Assembly (NCBI RefSeq): GCF_014863405.1
Contig: NZ_JACZZA010000001.1
Location: 744,001 to 808,000, forward strand
Source of the DNA: Dyella acidiphila
GTDB taxonomy: Bacteria; Pseudomonadota; Gammaproteobacteria; Xanthomonadales; Rhodanobacteraceae
Length of the DNA: 64,000 nucleotides
Direction of reading: 5' to 3'
The notes beneath the pieces were generated by a model. The model was not told where the DNA came from. It worked only from the letters and a program-made list of their open reading frames with translations, and did no database searches. Positions 55,405-64,000 of this stretch are shown here, one piece after another. The position numbers and the translations under genes are program-made. The stretch's first letter is position 1. Each line of letters begins with the position of its first letter.

Positions 55405-56511
55405 TCAGCGCCGCCGATCCACCGCTTCGCGCCCGAGTGCCGGATCGTCGGTAAAGAACGCGTCGATACCGGCATCCAGATACGCGCTGATTTCCGCCAC
55501 CGAACCGGCCTGGTTGAAGCGGTGCGGATCACTGCCCTGCCAGAAATTCTTGGCCAGGAAATAATTTTCCGGGCGGAACGTATAAGGATGCAGCTCCAGC
55601 CCGGCCTGATGCGCATCGTGCACCAGCGCCGATGGCTTGCCCAGCGCGCCATCGGCCTGCAACGGAATGATGGCGCGTACATTGGGACCGATCGCATCGG
55701 CATAGGCGGCGATGGCGCGCAGCCCATCCGGCGTCATCATCTGTGCGTAGTCGAGCTTGCCGCCGGCAACGCTTACGTCATACGGCTGCTCGTGCGCATC
55801 GCCAAGCAATTGCAGCAGGCGGATATTGGCATGCGCATCGCCATGCTTCGCACCGAGCTTGCTGCGCAGGTATTTGAGATTGGCGATTTCGAAGGACTGG
55901 ATTTCCACCGGCGCCGTGCGGGTGTAGCTATGCGCGGCCAGCACGGCGAGCAACTTGTCTTCCATCGGCAGGCCCAGCTTCTGGAAGTAGCTGCCGTGCT
56001 TGATCTCCGGAATGATGCCGACCGGCCGCCCCACCACCGCCGATTCCGCCGCGACGAAGTCGATGATCTCGTCCAGGGTGGGAATCTGGAATTCGCCGTC
56101 GTATTGCGTGCTGCGCAGCTGCGGCAGGCGTTCGCGGGCGCGCAGCGTCTTCAGCTCGGCCAGCGTGAAGTCTTCGGTAAACCAGCCGGTGACCGCGTGG
56201 CCATCCACCACCTTGGTGGTCTTGCGCGCGGCGAATTCGGGGTGACTGGCTACATCGGTAGTGCCGCCGATCTCGTTCTCGTGACGGGCCACCATCACAC
56301 CGTCCTTGGTCATCACCAGGTCGGGCTCGATGAAATCCGCGCCGTCCGCAATGGCTTTGCCATACGAGGCCAGGGTGTGTTCGGGCCGCAATGCGCTGGC
56401 ACCGCGATGGCCGATCACCAGCACCTTCGGCGCCAGCGGCTGTTCGGTAGCGTGAATGGTCATGACAGGTATCGCCGATACGGCCGCGATCATCAGGATG
56501 ACGTGCCGCAT
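55405..56511 (-). CDS. glpQ: Glycerophosphodiester phosphodiesterase, periplasmic
   Basis: 368 aa from ATG 56511 with a signal peptide (cleavage near IHA, about residue 21). GHRGASALRPEHTLASYGKA and FIEPDLVMTKDGVMVARHEN contain the catalytic His pair (HRGAS and RHEN) and Glu/Asp metal ligands; IPEIKHGSYF and the FFTDDPALG ending are typical of periplasmic GlpQ. Splits deacylated phospholipid diesters into glycerol-3-phosphate and alcohol. Starts 74 bp after the TonB receptor gene and in the same direction, so the two probably share a transcript. Confidence 0.93.
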   Translation of the reverse strand: MRHVILMIAAVSAIPVMTIHATEQPLAPKVLVIGHRGASALRPEHTLASYGKAIADGADFIEPDLVMTKDGVMVARHENEIGGTTDVASHPEFAARKTTKVVDGHAVTGWFTEDFTLAELKTLRARERLPQLRSTQYDGEFQIPTLDEIIDFVAAESAVVGRPVGIIPEIKHGSYFQKLGLPMEDKLLAVLAAHSYTRTAPVEIQSFEIANLKYLRSKLGAKHGDAHANIRLLQLLGDAHEQPYDVSVAGGKLDYAQMMTPDGLRAIAAYADAIGPNVRAIIPLQADGALGKPSALVHDAHQAGLELHPYTFRPENYFLAKNFWQGSDPHRFNQAGSVAEISAYLDAGIDAFFTDDPALGREAVDRRR

Positions 56512-56585
56512 GCCTGGGCTCCGTGTGGATGGACGACGGCGGGGCGGCGTGTGCGCCCCGCCTGTGCTGCGATTAAAGCAAGTCA

Positions 56586-59048
56586 TCAGAACTTCGTCGA
56601 GAAGGTGAGGAACCACTGCCGCGGCGGGATCGGATAACTGTTGTAGGTGCCGGAGGCGGCGCCCACCACCACTTCGTAATCGCCCTTGCGGTTGGCTAGG
56701 TTGGTGACGTTGAGACTGAGCTTGGCGTCGTGGAATACCTGGTCCAACGGCAGTGCGTAGCTGAGCTGTGCGCTCATCAGGAAGTAACCGGGCATCGACA
56801 GGTCATCGGTGTAGGTCGCATAGACCTTGCCCACGCTCGCGCCGATCAGCTGACCGGAGTAGCGCCCATAGTTCGCACTGAGGATGACGGTATTCATCCA
56901 TTCCGGGCTGCCCGGCACTTTCTTGCCGCTGGTGGGCACGACGGTGGAGCCGCTCAGGTAGTTATCGTCGTACTTGGAGTTGTTGTAGGACAGCGCGTCG
57001 TAAATGCTGAAGTGCTCGCCCATATGCAGCGTGGCGGCAAAATCCGCACCGTTGGTGGTCACATCGCCCACGTTCTGGATGATGGTGGCGCCGCCGACGA
57101 TGGAGGAAATCACCGGAGTCGGGCTGATCTGCAGCAGGCGGTTGGAGAAATTGACATGGTAAGCGCTGACCTGGCCGTCGATGGCGGTGAACGGACCGGC
57201 ATCCAGATCGTGCTGTGAACGCAGGCCCAGCTCATACACCCATGCCGTTTCCGGCTGCACCGTCTGCTTGAAAATGTCGAACGCCTGCTGGCTGCCCATG
57301 CTCCACGGCGACAGGTTGTTGGCGGTGGCGAACTGGCGCATGTTCTGCTGCGCATTGAAGAACAGCTCGTCGTTCGGCGTAAGGTCCCAGGTGGCGCCCA
57401 GCTGCGGCAGGAACGCCTTGTGGCTGTTGATGCTGCCGTTGGGATATTGGGTGACGCCTACCGTGGACTTGGGTAGTGGCTGCACCGGATACCAGCCGTC
57501 CGCATACTGGAAGCTGGACTTGAAGCCGGCCTGCAAGGTGATGTCGGAAGTGACATGCCACAGGTCGGAAACGTAGGGCTGGATCACGTCGCTGCGCGCG
57601 CCGTCCTCGTACTGGGTGATCAGCGGATCGCTGGGCCGCGAATACGGCGTGGCGGCACCCGGATCGTTCACATCGAGCGGATACCAGCGGCGATCCTGCG
57701 AGAGCCGATTGTGTTCCCACCACACGCCCACGCTCAGCTCGTTGGTGCCGGTGTCCCAGTTCAGTGCCGACAGCCAGCCGCGACGATTGATGTCGTATTC
57801 GGTCGTGCGGATCGCATAGCCCGACCCGCCGAACACCTGCTTGAGATTCTGGTTCGGGAAGTACACCGCGAACAGCGCCGGCAGGCCGGCCACCTGGATC
57901 GGACCGGCGACCACGCCGGCGCCTTCGTCATGGTGGAAATACACCTGGTTGGACCAGGTCAGCTGGTCGTTGATGTTCCACTCGTACTTGGCGTAAGTGA
58001 GATAGTCGGTGCGCTGCGCATCGCTGTAGTAATTGCGATAGTTGTTGCCGTCCGACGCCGGCGGCGCGCCGTTGGCGCCGAGATACTTCAGCGCCTGCTG
58101 GAAATCCGGATACATGAAGGCGCGCGTATACGGCATCTGGCCCTGGCCCGCGGCCGTGCCGTGATAGATGGCGTCCTCATTCGGCTCCGCCTTGTCCGAG
58201 TAGTCGGCAAAGAAGGTAAACGTGCCGTGCTCATCGTGATGCATGAACTTGCCGTCGAGCTGGGTGCCGCCCTGGTGGCCGTTGAAATCCCAGGCGCGCT
58301 GGTCCTGGTGCATCACCGACACATAGGCCGCATTGTCACCGTCGAAACGGCCGGTATCGAAGCGCGCATAGGTGCGGGTGGTGCCGTAGCTGCCGATGGT
58401 CTGCGCGAAGCGGCCGCCGATGGTCTTCTCCGGATCGCTGGAGAAGGTGGCGATGCTGCCGCCGAGGTTGGAGGTAGATGCCGTGGCCAGGTCGCCCGCA
58501 CCCGAGAACAAGGTGACACTGCTGACATCTTCGCTGATGATCGCGCGCTGCGGAGTCAGGCCGTTGTAGTTGCCGTACTGCTGGTCGCCCAGCGGCACGC
58601 CGTCCATGGTGTAGCCCAGCTGCTGGCCGTTGAAGCCGTGCACGAACAGGGATGCATTCTGCTCGTTGTTGCCCCACGGATCGGCGGTGAGATAAAGCAC
58701 GCCGGGCAACGTCTTGATCGCCTGCAGCGGACTCGTGCCGGGCAGGATCTTCTGGATCTCCGAGCCGCTCAGCGAGATCGCCGAACGGGTGCTGTCCTTG
58801 GCCGATACGGTGATGCCTTCGAGCAGCTTGGAGTTGTTCTGGCTGTTGGCGTCTTGCGGGCTGGGCGCTGCAGCAGCATTGCCGCCCTGAGCGGGCGACG
58901 TATCGTCGGCCATCGCCGCCGAGGCAGCCAGCAGGCTCATGGCCAGCAAGCTCATGCGCAGCGCAGCGTGGTGGGAACGCGTCTTCGCAACGACGTCATG
59001 GCTACGGCACTCGCCAGCCGCTCTACGCGGCTCAACACAAAAAACCAT
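56586..59048 (-). CDS. TonB-dependent receptor, paired with glpQ
   Basis: 820 aa. Start at ATG 59048, nine bases after GGAG, gives a long N-terminal lead of 31 residues before the hydrophobic signal (MSLLAMSLLAASAAMADD); 58955 is the alternative. Plug domain with LEGITVSAKDSTRSAISLSG, VLYLTADPWGNNEQNASLFV, GYTMDGVPLGDQQYGNYNGL; barrel of about 650 residues ending WFLTFSTKF with the terminal Phe. The linked GlpQ suggests that a phosphodiester or phospholipid breakdown product is the ligand, an inference from context. Unrelated in detail to the two receptors at 6-12.6 kb. Confidence 0.92.
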   Translation of the reverse strand: MVFCVEPRRAAGECRSHDVVAKTRSHHAALRMSLLAMSLLAASAAMADDTSPAQGGNAAAAPSPQDANSQNNSKLLEGITVSAKDSTRSAISLSGSEIQKILPGTSPLQAIKTLPGVLYLTADPWGNNEQNASLFVHGFNGQQLGYTMDGVPLGDQQYGNYNGLTPQRAIISEDVSSVTLFSGAGDLATASTSNLGGSIATFSSDPEKTIGGRFAQTIGSYGTTRTYARFDTGRFDGDNAAYVSVMHQDQRAWDFNGHQGGTQLDGKFMHHDEHGTFTFFADYSDKAEPNEDAIYHGTAAGQGQMPYTRAFMYPDFQQALKYLGANGAPPASDGNNYRNYYSDAQRTDYLTYAKYEWNINDQLTWSNQVYFHHDEGAGVVAGPIQVAGLPALFAVYFPNQNLKQVFGGSGYAIRTTEYDINRRGWLSALNWDTGTNELSVGVWWEHNRLSQDRRWYPLDVNDPGAATPYSRPSDPLITQYEDGARSDVIQPYVSDLWHVTSDITLQAGFKSSFQYADGWYPVQPLPKSTVGVTQYPNGSINSHKAFLPQLGATWDLTPNDELFFNAQQNMRQFATANNLSPWSMGSQQAFDIFKQTVQPETAWVYELGLRSQHDLDAGPFTAIDGQVSAYHVNFSNRLLQISPTPVISSIVGGATIIQNVGDVTTNGADFAATLHMGEHFSIYDALSYNNSKYDDNYLSGSTVVPTSGKKVPGSPEWMNTVILSANYGRYSGQLIGASVGKVYATYTDDLSMPGYFLMSAQLSYALPLDQVFHDAKLSLNVTNLANRKGDYEVVVGAASGTYNSYPIPPRQWFLTFSTKF

Positions 59049-59327
59049 CGATCTGCTCCAGTCGCAAGATAAGGGGATGGCCAGTGCCGACAGTTCTCCG
59101 CTGCCAAGCCGCCACGACTCGTCATCGCGAGGCAGCGTTGTGCTTGGATTCGTTTAAACCGTGGCGCACACAAGCGCGCGTCGTGCGCATGCGACGCGTG
59201 CTGGTGTTCTGGCTGGGGACGGCCGCAAGGTTATGCGGACGAAATGACGATCAAGTGACAATCATCTTTTTCTTGCGCTACCGAAAACACCACCGCGCGG
59301 TGGACGTAGCGCAACGTCGAGGGTGAG

Positions 59328-59954
59328 CTAGCCCTTCAGATAACCAATGATCAGGCGCGACGCTTCGTCGACCAGCGCCCGCATCTTTTCGTCCGACATC
59401 ATTTTGGAATGATGAAGTACCGCGTTGTGGGTCAAGGCCTCGATGGTGGTCACGCATACAAACGAAGCGAGCTCCAGGTCCTCCACGCGCAGCTCATCCC
59501 GGTGCTGCGCCAGATACGCCATGAACAGGGTGTAGTTCTCGCGATTGAACGTTGCCAGCTTCTCCAGCTCGCCCACGCGTGGAATTTGTTCCGCCACCAC
59601 ACGATGCAGCTTCGGATCGACTCGATGCGCCTTGATCGCGACCGTGACCAGCATGCGTATCGCCTGCTCTACTGGCTGCGCCAAAATTCCCGTCAGCTCG
59701 CCTCGCACCGTTTGCATGATCTCTTGCTGATGACGCTCGATCACCGCCGCCACCAGCGACTCCTTGGTGGGGAAGTACTGGTAAAGAGAACCCACGCTCA
59801 CCCCCGCCGCCTCCGCGATGCGGTTGGTGCTCGCCTTGTCGAAGCCTTCCTTCACCAAAATGCGAGCAGTCGCTTCCACCAGGGCGTCGACGGTGGCACG
59901 CGAGCGCTTCTGGGAGGCCATTTTCCTGGGTTTTGTGAGCGATTTGCGGGCCAT
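59328..59954 (-). CDS. TetR/AcrR family transcriptional regulator
   Basis: 208 aa. RSRATVDALVEATARILVKE, then GFDKASTNRIAEAAGVSVGS and LYQYFPTKESLVAAVIERHQ form the canonical TetR helix-turn-helix (residues about 18-72). The C-terminal ligand-binding domain is all-helical and without a family tag I can name. Divergent from a DinB gene 111 bp away, which it may regulate; no clear operator found in that gap. Confidence 0.92.
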   Translation of the reverse strand: MARKSLTKPRKMASQKRSRATVDALVEATARILVKEGFDKASTNRIAEAAGVSVGSLYQYFPTKESLVAAVIERHQQEIMQTVRGELTGILAQPVEQAIRMLVTVAIKAHRVDPKLHRVVAEQIPRVGELEKLATFNRENYTLFMAYLAQHRDELRVEDLELASFVCVTTIEALTHNAVLHHSKMMSDEKMRALVDEASRLIIGYLKG

Positions 59955-60065
59955 TTCCGCGCGCCATCAATGCGAGTATGAAAAGCGAATCATCGCTCAT
60001 ATTCTGTACTTGACGGCAATACCGGCACAACACCCGGCGAAGCGCAATGCTTCAGGAGGCGAGAT

Positions 60066-60569
60066 ATGCACGACACATGGCAGCGATTGTTTCGTTACAA
60101 AGCCTGGGCGAACGACCAGGTACTGACGGCACTGGCCAAGCTTGGTGCGGAATCCCAGATCACGGGACTGGCCATCAAGGCCCTGAGCCACAGCTATATC
60201 GTCGACCGGATCTTCGCCGCGCATCTGCGGCGCACCGCCCACGCCTACCCATCGGCCAATGCAAGCGAACTGCCGACGCTGGAACAGTTATCGGCCGATA
60301 TCAGTGCCAGCGATCGGGAATACCTCGATTACGTCGCCGCACTCGATCGCGATCAACTGAGCGAGCGCATCCCTTTCGCTTTCACCGACGGCGCTCCGGG
60401 CTGCATGTCGCGCGAGGAAATGCTTCTGCACGTGATTACCCACGGCGTGGGCCATCGCGGGCAGATCAGTGCGGTCATGCTGCTGCACGCCATGCCAGCG
60501 TCGAAGGACGGCTTCACGACGTATCTGCACGAGGCGGAGGCGGCAGACAGGGGACGCGCTGTCGCGTAA
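60066..60569 (+). CDS. DinB family protein
   Basis: 167 aa from ATG 60066, after GGAGGCGAG. MHDTWQRLFRYKAWANDQVL and ALSHSYIVDRIFAAHLR supply the first helices and metal-binding His; a further His appears in MLLHVITHGVGHRGQISAVM, giving the three-His site of the DinB/YfiT four-helix bundle. These proteins bind divalent metal and some act as thiol-dependent transferases; the role here is unknown. Divergent from the TetR regulator. Confidence 0.9.
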   Translation: MHDTWQRLFRYKAWANDQVLTALAKLGAESQITGLAIKALSHSYIVDRIFAAHLRRTAHAYPSANASELPTLEQLSADISASDREYLDYVAALDRDQLSERIPFAFTDGAPGCMSREEMLLHVITHGVGHRGQISAVMLLHAMPASKDGFTTYLHEAEAADRGRAVA

Positions 60570-60662
60570 GCCTGTACGCCAGACTTTGCATGGAAGGGCA
60601 ACGCGCCAAGGCGTGCCATGCCAGGTGAAAAAATCGCTATGCAGCAACGAGATGACGCACCG

Positions 60663-60691
60663 CGGTTGCCGCGAGTCTTTCGCGGCAACCG
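60663..60691. terminator. Perfect 12-bp hairpin between convergent genes
   Basis: CGGTTGCCGCGA, loop GTCTT, TCGCGGCAACCG, between the DinB stop (60569) and the convergent YceI stop (60738). No T run follows on either side, so terminator function is uncertain. Confidence 0.45.
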
Positions 60692-60737
60692 GCCCACGCA
60701 GATCAATTTGCCGGGCACCCTTGGATTAGGGTCGACG

Positions 60738-61445
60738 TCAGTGCGGCTTGGCGGCAGCGTTCGGCAGCGCCGGCCCGGTGAATTCAGCCTCGATGGTCAC
60801 GTCAATCAAGTCGCCCACGCCCATCGTCGTGCCCGGTGCGGGCACCCCGAATCCCATGCCGAAATCCGAGCGCTTGAAGCTGCCATGCGCGGAAAATCCG
60901 ATCCGCGCATGCGGGTCCATATTGGGCATGCCCGGATAGCCGCCGTTGTAGGTAGCGGTCAGCGTCAACGGACGAGTGACACCATGCAGATCCAACTTAC
61001 CGGAGATTTCGAAGGTCTTGTCGCCGGTCATCCGAATACTGTCGGAGCGAAAGACGATCTTGGGGAATTTCGCTGCATCGAGCAGCTGAGGCCCTCTCAC
61101 GATATCCGTGCACATCTTCGGCGCCGCATCCATTTCCAGCGAAGCCGTTTCAATGATGGCCACCAGCTTGGAGGCGGGGATATTGGTGGGATCGAAGCTC
61201 AACGTCGCATCGAAGCGGCTGAACCGCGTGGTGTACGTCGAGAACCCCATATGGCTGACGCGAAGCAGCAGGCTCGCATGCGATTTATCGATGCGGTACG
61301 CGCCGGCAGGCGGTGTCGCCGTGGCAGCTGTTGCCGGCGGCGCGGACGTATCCGCCGCACGGGACGCGGTGCCGTACATGCCAAGCAGGAGAACCATCGC
61401 GCTGGCGGCAAACGGCCGCAAGGCGGTTCGGACGGGGTTGTTCAT
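60738..61445 (-). CDS. YceI family periplasmic protein
   Basis: 235 aa with a signal peptide (cleavage after SRAA, about residue 31), a short Ala/Thr linker, then the YceI lipocalin-like beta barrel: YRIDKSHASLLLRVSHMGFS, SFDPTNIPASKLVAIIETAS, LHGVTRPLTLTATYNGGYPG, GFSAHGSFKRSDFGMGFGVP. YceI proteins bind polyisoprenoid-type ligands such as ubiquinone in the periplasm. The family call is firm; the ligand is inferred. Nothing in an obvious operon with it. Confidence 0.93.
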   Translation of the reverse strand: MNNPVRTALRPFAASAMVLLLGMYGTASRAADTSAPPATAATATPPAGAYRIDKSHASLLLRVSHMGFSTYTTRFSRFDATLSFDPTNIPASKLVAIIETASLEMDAAPKMCTDIVRGPQLLDAAKFPKIVFRSDSIRMTGDKTFEISGKLDLHGVTRPLTLTATYNGGYPGMPNMDPHARIGFSAHGSFKRSDFGMGFGVPAPGTTMGVGDLIDVTIEAEFTGPALPNAAAKPH

Positions 61446-61833
61446 GGCAAGTCATTCCCTATCAAGTTGAGGTATCCCGAGCGGAGCCACCCACGCAGCG
61501 CGTGCTCTTTTCGGTCTCGCGTGACGTCCACCTTGGCCGCGCACGCTTCCATCTATGCAACGAACGACGGATAGATAAATCGACACGGCTGCAGGCGGCA
61601 GCCTATATCGGGAGAACGAAGGCCAGCCAGACGGGTATAGATAGGATTGCGTAGACGCCACGGATTCCGCTGCGCCCGGCAACGTGTGCCGGGCAGGCCA
61701 GATCAAGCTGAGCGCGGGCCCATGACAGCCTGCTCAGAGGAATGTGCTCCACCTCGGCTGGCGGGACAACCTGGCATGCATGCGCTCTTCAATGCCGGGA
61801 ATCGGCCACGCTCATAACCGAGCGGAATGCATT
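61446..61833. other. 388-bp gap without a recognisable gene
   Basis: Lies upstream of yceI and downstream of the CPBP gene. Contains one GC-rich 8-bp hairpin (GCCCGGCA at 61674-61681 with TGCCGGGC at 61687-61694) with no T run. Short frames here are not convincing. Confidence 0.5.
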
Positions 61834-62643
61834 TTATGCCGCCGCCAGGGTTTGGCTTGCAGTACGCGGCGGCGCCACCGCCCAGGTGACGACAGCCGAA
61901 ATCACGGTAAGAAGCGTGAACATCCACAAGCGGCCAGTCGAGAGATCGCCCGGCGCAGGAGCAATCGCCACCAGGCTGTACGCGATGTTCGACGCGGTGT
62001 GGAAAAGCATATTGGACAAAATGCTTCGATCGCCTCGGTGGTAGGCCCAGGCAAAAAGAAAGCGCATGGCGACTGTGACAATGAAGAAGATGTAGAAGGG
62101 TGTATACCCTTGTATGGCGCCCTTGGTCACGATAAAGAACAGCGGCAGATGCCACAGCGCCCAAATAGCGCCGAGCACCGCGGTAGCGGATTTAAGTGGC
62201 AGCACCACGTCGAGCTCATCGGACAACAGCGTCCATCCATACTCTTCCGCCAGCGTCCCACCCAGTACGAACAGAAATAAATAACTGAGCGGAAAGTCAG
62301 CCAGCGTCATGGTGAAATGCGGCGCCTTGCCCGTGAGCTGCGCATGCGTCAGCTCGACCACAATCGCAAGTATCGGCATCAAGAAGAATGAGACCAGGAA
62401 GACGCTCCATCCCATCCGGGGATCAAGAGCGCGCCGGAAAAACCCCGCCATTCGTTGAAAGCCGCCCTCGCGGTGGGTCGTCACCGCCGCGCCGATCAAT
62501 GGGCCGAACGAGCCGATAAACAGCATCGGCACCAAGGGCAGCGAGATCAGCTTTTTACTGGCCAGCCACGCCAGCAGCCAGAATGCCCATGCGAACCCGA
62601 AGGCCACCGCGAGATAGAGCGTAATAGAGCGCGAGTTCCGCAT
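61834..62643 (-). CDS. CPBP family intramembrane metalloprotease
   Basis: 269 aa, about seven to eight hydrophobic helices. The EExxxR motif of the family is present as Glu133-Glu134 in LAEEYGWTLLSDEL, but the Arg is replaced by Thr138. The later motifs ALWHLPLFFI (His near 165) and SNMLFHTASNIAY (His and Asn) are conserved, so the metal-site residues look complete. CPBP proteases process membrane substrates or modify CAAX-like tails; function here is unknown. Ribosome site is weak. Confidence 0.88.
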   Translation of the reverse strand: MRNSRSITLYLAVAFGFAWAFWLLAWLASKKLISLPLVPMLFIGSFGPLIGAAVTTHREGGFQRMAGFFRRALDPRMGWSVFLVSFFLMPILAIVVELTHAQLTGKAPHFTMTLADFPLSYLFLFVLGGTLAEEYGWTLLSDELDVVLPLKSATAVLGAIWALWHLPLFFIVTKGAIQGYTPFYIFFIVTVAMRFLFAWAYHRGDRSILSNMLFHTASNIAYSLVAIAPAPGDLSTGRLWMFTLLTVISAVVTWAVAPPRTASQTLAAA

Positions 62644-63139
62644 AGTTATTTGCCATCCCCTTGTGGCTACCCGACCAATACAGGGTCATGTTCTTTTGAT
62701 ACGACGCTGCACCCGCCTCAGCACTGGCCTGCATGTGCGGCCACCATCGATTGATCGCCCCAAGCATGCACTGGATGTCGCCCTCGAATTAAATCCCAAC
62801 GACTCGTCTTCATGTGAGACCAATTTTTTGGGATTTCTGGATGCCAATTCGAATACGCCGCCTGTGCTTCGGCCAGAAGCCAGCGTTACGCTGCACCGGG
62901 CAGCGGAAACATTTCGCCAAGGGGCGCTTCGATGCTTTGCGAGCCGGGCGTACTCGGCGCGCGAAGGATTGGTTTGCGTGTGACCAGGCGCACCACTTCT
63001 GGCGGCCTTATCACGACACAGCCATTGCGCGAGTATGCGATGCATCAGCCACCAGGAATGGGCACCTGGATTTCTGATGAAAAGATGCGGCCAATTCACC
63101 GCTGAACGCACCGCTGTGCGTTGGACCGATACAGGAAAA
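62644..63139. other. 496-bp gap next to the tRNA, no confident gene
   Basis: Several short frames of 60-170 codons occur on both strands, one starting inside the tRNA gene, but none has a ribosome site together with recognisable sequence. Composition is somewhat less GC-rich than in the flanking genes. A degraded insert at the tRNA 3' side is possible but no repeat of the tRNA end was found in the window. Confidence 0.4.
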
Positions 63140-63216
63140 TGGCGCGCCCGGAGGGATTCGAACCCCCGACCAATGGCTTCGGAAGCCACTACTCTATCCG
63201 GCTGAGCTACGGGCGC
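63140..63216 (-). tRNA. tRNA-Arg(CCG)
   Basis: 77 nt on the minus strand, encoding its own CCA end. Acceptor stem GCGCCCG pairs with CGGGCGC; D loop AGCTCAGCCGGATAGAGT; anticodon stem TGGCTTCCGAAGCCA with anticodon CCG, reading the CGG Arg codon; T arm GGGGGTTCGAATCCC. All stems close without mismatches in the acceptor. Confidence 0.97.
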
Positions 63217-63360
63217 GTGGTGTGATGCGCACTGGCGTGGGCGATCCGAGGGGCCAGCGGCGAGCCGCGAGTATAGCGGAGTTGGGAGAAGACGCCTAAC
63301 GGCGGCCCCTGCCGCGCAAAGACGCGCGGTGACGCGAAGAAGTACTGCGCGTGCGATGCA

Positions 63361-63399
63361 ACCCCACCCCAGCCCTCCCCTGCACGCAGGGGAGGGTGT
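63361..63399. repeat. Single REP unit, CTCCCC family
   Basis: ACCCCACCCCAGCCCTCCCC followed by TGCACGCAGGGGAGGG; the same consensus as the right half of the doublet at 12628-12737. It lies 14 bp past the end of the M61 gene. Confidence 0.8.
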
Positions 63400-63412
63400 G
63401 GTTCGGGTGTGC

Positions 63413-64000
63413 TTAGCGAGCCTTGATCAGCTGTGCCAGGGTATCGGGCTTGCTGGAATCGCGTTCCAGGTGCGGATACTTCAGGCCTTCGTGATAGTCG
63501 ATGCGGATGGTCTTGTACTGGTCGAAGTCCTTCACCAGCAGTTCCACCGGCTGGCTGCTGCCCTTGGCGGCGGTGACTGCGTCCTTGATCGCATCCGGAT
63601 CGTAGGCGTGGCCGTTGACCGCAACGATGGTCATGCCCGGAGCGATGCCGGCATTGAAGGCCGGGCCGTCCCACAGCACGTCGCCGATTGCGCCTTCCTT
63701 GCCGATCGACAGGCCGAGCGAATAGGTGAGGTCGGCGGTGTGGCGGAAGGCTTCGGCTGCCTTGATCGCATCGGACGGCTTGTCGGTGTAGATCAGCTTC
63801 CAGCCGTGCGCGGCGATACCGCCGATCAGGCCGCCGTGACCATCAAGACGCGTGCGCAGATAGCTGGCCCAGTCGTACGGTGCGAGGTCGTTGAGCGTCT
63901 TGACCACGTCTTCGAAGGTGTAGGGATCGACATCCCATGCGCCCGGATTCACGCCGAAGAACGCCTTGCCGAAGTCGTCGATGCTCTTCTTGTTGCCGGT
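63413..64000 (-). CDS. M61 family peptidase with PDZ domain, C-terminal part only
   Basis: The gene enters from the right edge; 195 codons and the TAA (63413-63415) are visible. SIDDFGKAFFGVNPGAWDVD and TFEDVVKTLNDLAPYDWASY are the conserved helical segment after the M61 catalytic domain, and WDGPAFNAGIAPGMTIVAVN is the carboxylate-binding region of the PDZ domain. M61 enzymes are Gly/Ala-preferring aminopeptidases. The zinc site lies outside the window. A GTG at 63952 is an internal codon, not the start. Confidence 0.85.
   Translation of the reverse strand, partial: TGNKKSIDDFGKAFFGVNPGAWDVDPYTFEDVVKTLNDLAPYDWASYLRTRLDGHGGLIGGIAAHGWKLIYTDKPSDAIKAAEAFRHTADLTYSLGLSIGKEGAIGDVLWDGPAFNAGIAPGMTIVAVNGHAYDPDAIKDAVTAAKGSSQPVELLVKDFDQYKTIRIDYHEGLKYPHLERDSSKPDTLAQLIKAR

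Noticed and set aside
62686..63189. 167-codon minus-strand frame beginning inside the tRNA
   Set aside because: Starts within tRNA-Arg and shows the GFESLRAR string typical of false frames read through tRNA genes.
12628..63399. Repeated palindromes considered as CRISPR
   Set aside because: They are isolated units or head-to-head pairs at intergenic sites, without regular spacers or cas genes.

Overview
The window reads as chromosomal DNA of a GC-rich gammaproteobacterium of the order Xanthomonadales, most likely Rhodanobacteraceae (Dyella, Rhodanobacter, Frateuria or relatives). This rests on the mix of families seen: long TonB-dependent receptors with the VTGSLIRSVDVET plug start, DUF2167, monomeric NADP isocitrate dehydrogenase, S9 and M61 peptidases, a BlaI/M56 pair followed by FtsX-like permeases, bimodular QueF, and dense REP-type palindromes. 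The genus is an inference. I saw no phage, insertion sequence, CRISPR array, defence island or biosynthetic cluster.

Layout. 1-5.5 kb: partial DUF2167 gene, TraB/GumN protein, a ParE/RelE-type toxin gene broken by two one-base shifts beside its intact antitoxin, monomeric icd, and two small genes. 5.5-12.6 kb: an AT-rich control region rich in short repeats, then two tandem paralogous TonB-dependent receptors. 12.6-20.8 kb: an mdtABC-like RND efflux operon on the minus strand with a REP doublet at each gene junction. 21-27 kb: cytochrome c5-like protein, two-component set of housekeeping genes (alpha/beta hydrolase, zapE), DJ-1/PfpI protein, citrate-type MFS carrier. 27-32 kb: class I ribonucleotide reductase genes nrdA and nrdB, preceded by a promoter and a cobalamin riboswitch, and split by a REP-flanked GIY-YIG gene.

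32-38 kb: DUF2076 protein, then a BlaI repressor with two perfect 18-bp operators, an M56 antirepressor-type membrane protease and two FtsX-like permeases in one tight operon. 38-46 kb: secreted peptidases, thioesterase, glutathione S-transferase, divergent LysR/aldo-keto reductase, queF and a lipoprotein. 46-51 kb: mprF translationally coupled to an acvB/virJ-type gene (making and removing lysyl-phosphatidylglycerol), then a small stress cassette of two CsbD proteins and a DUF1328 protein. 51-64 kb: methyltransferase, GNAT, lipase-like hydrolase, OmpA-family porin behind a long AT-rich leader, a TonB receptor paired with a glycerophosphodiesterase, TetR, DinB, YceI, CPBP protease, tRNA-Arg(CCG) and the 3' part of an M61 peptidase gene.

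Most of the region is ordinary core genome, with envelope functions dominating (uptake receptors, efflux, lipid modification, porin). The most noteworthy elements are regulatory: B12 control of a B12-independent ribonucleotide reductase with a possible leader peptide, the twin BlaI operators in front of an operon whose M56 protein lacks a penicillin sensor, and the systematic REP doublets inside operons.
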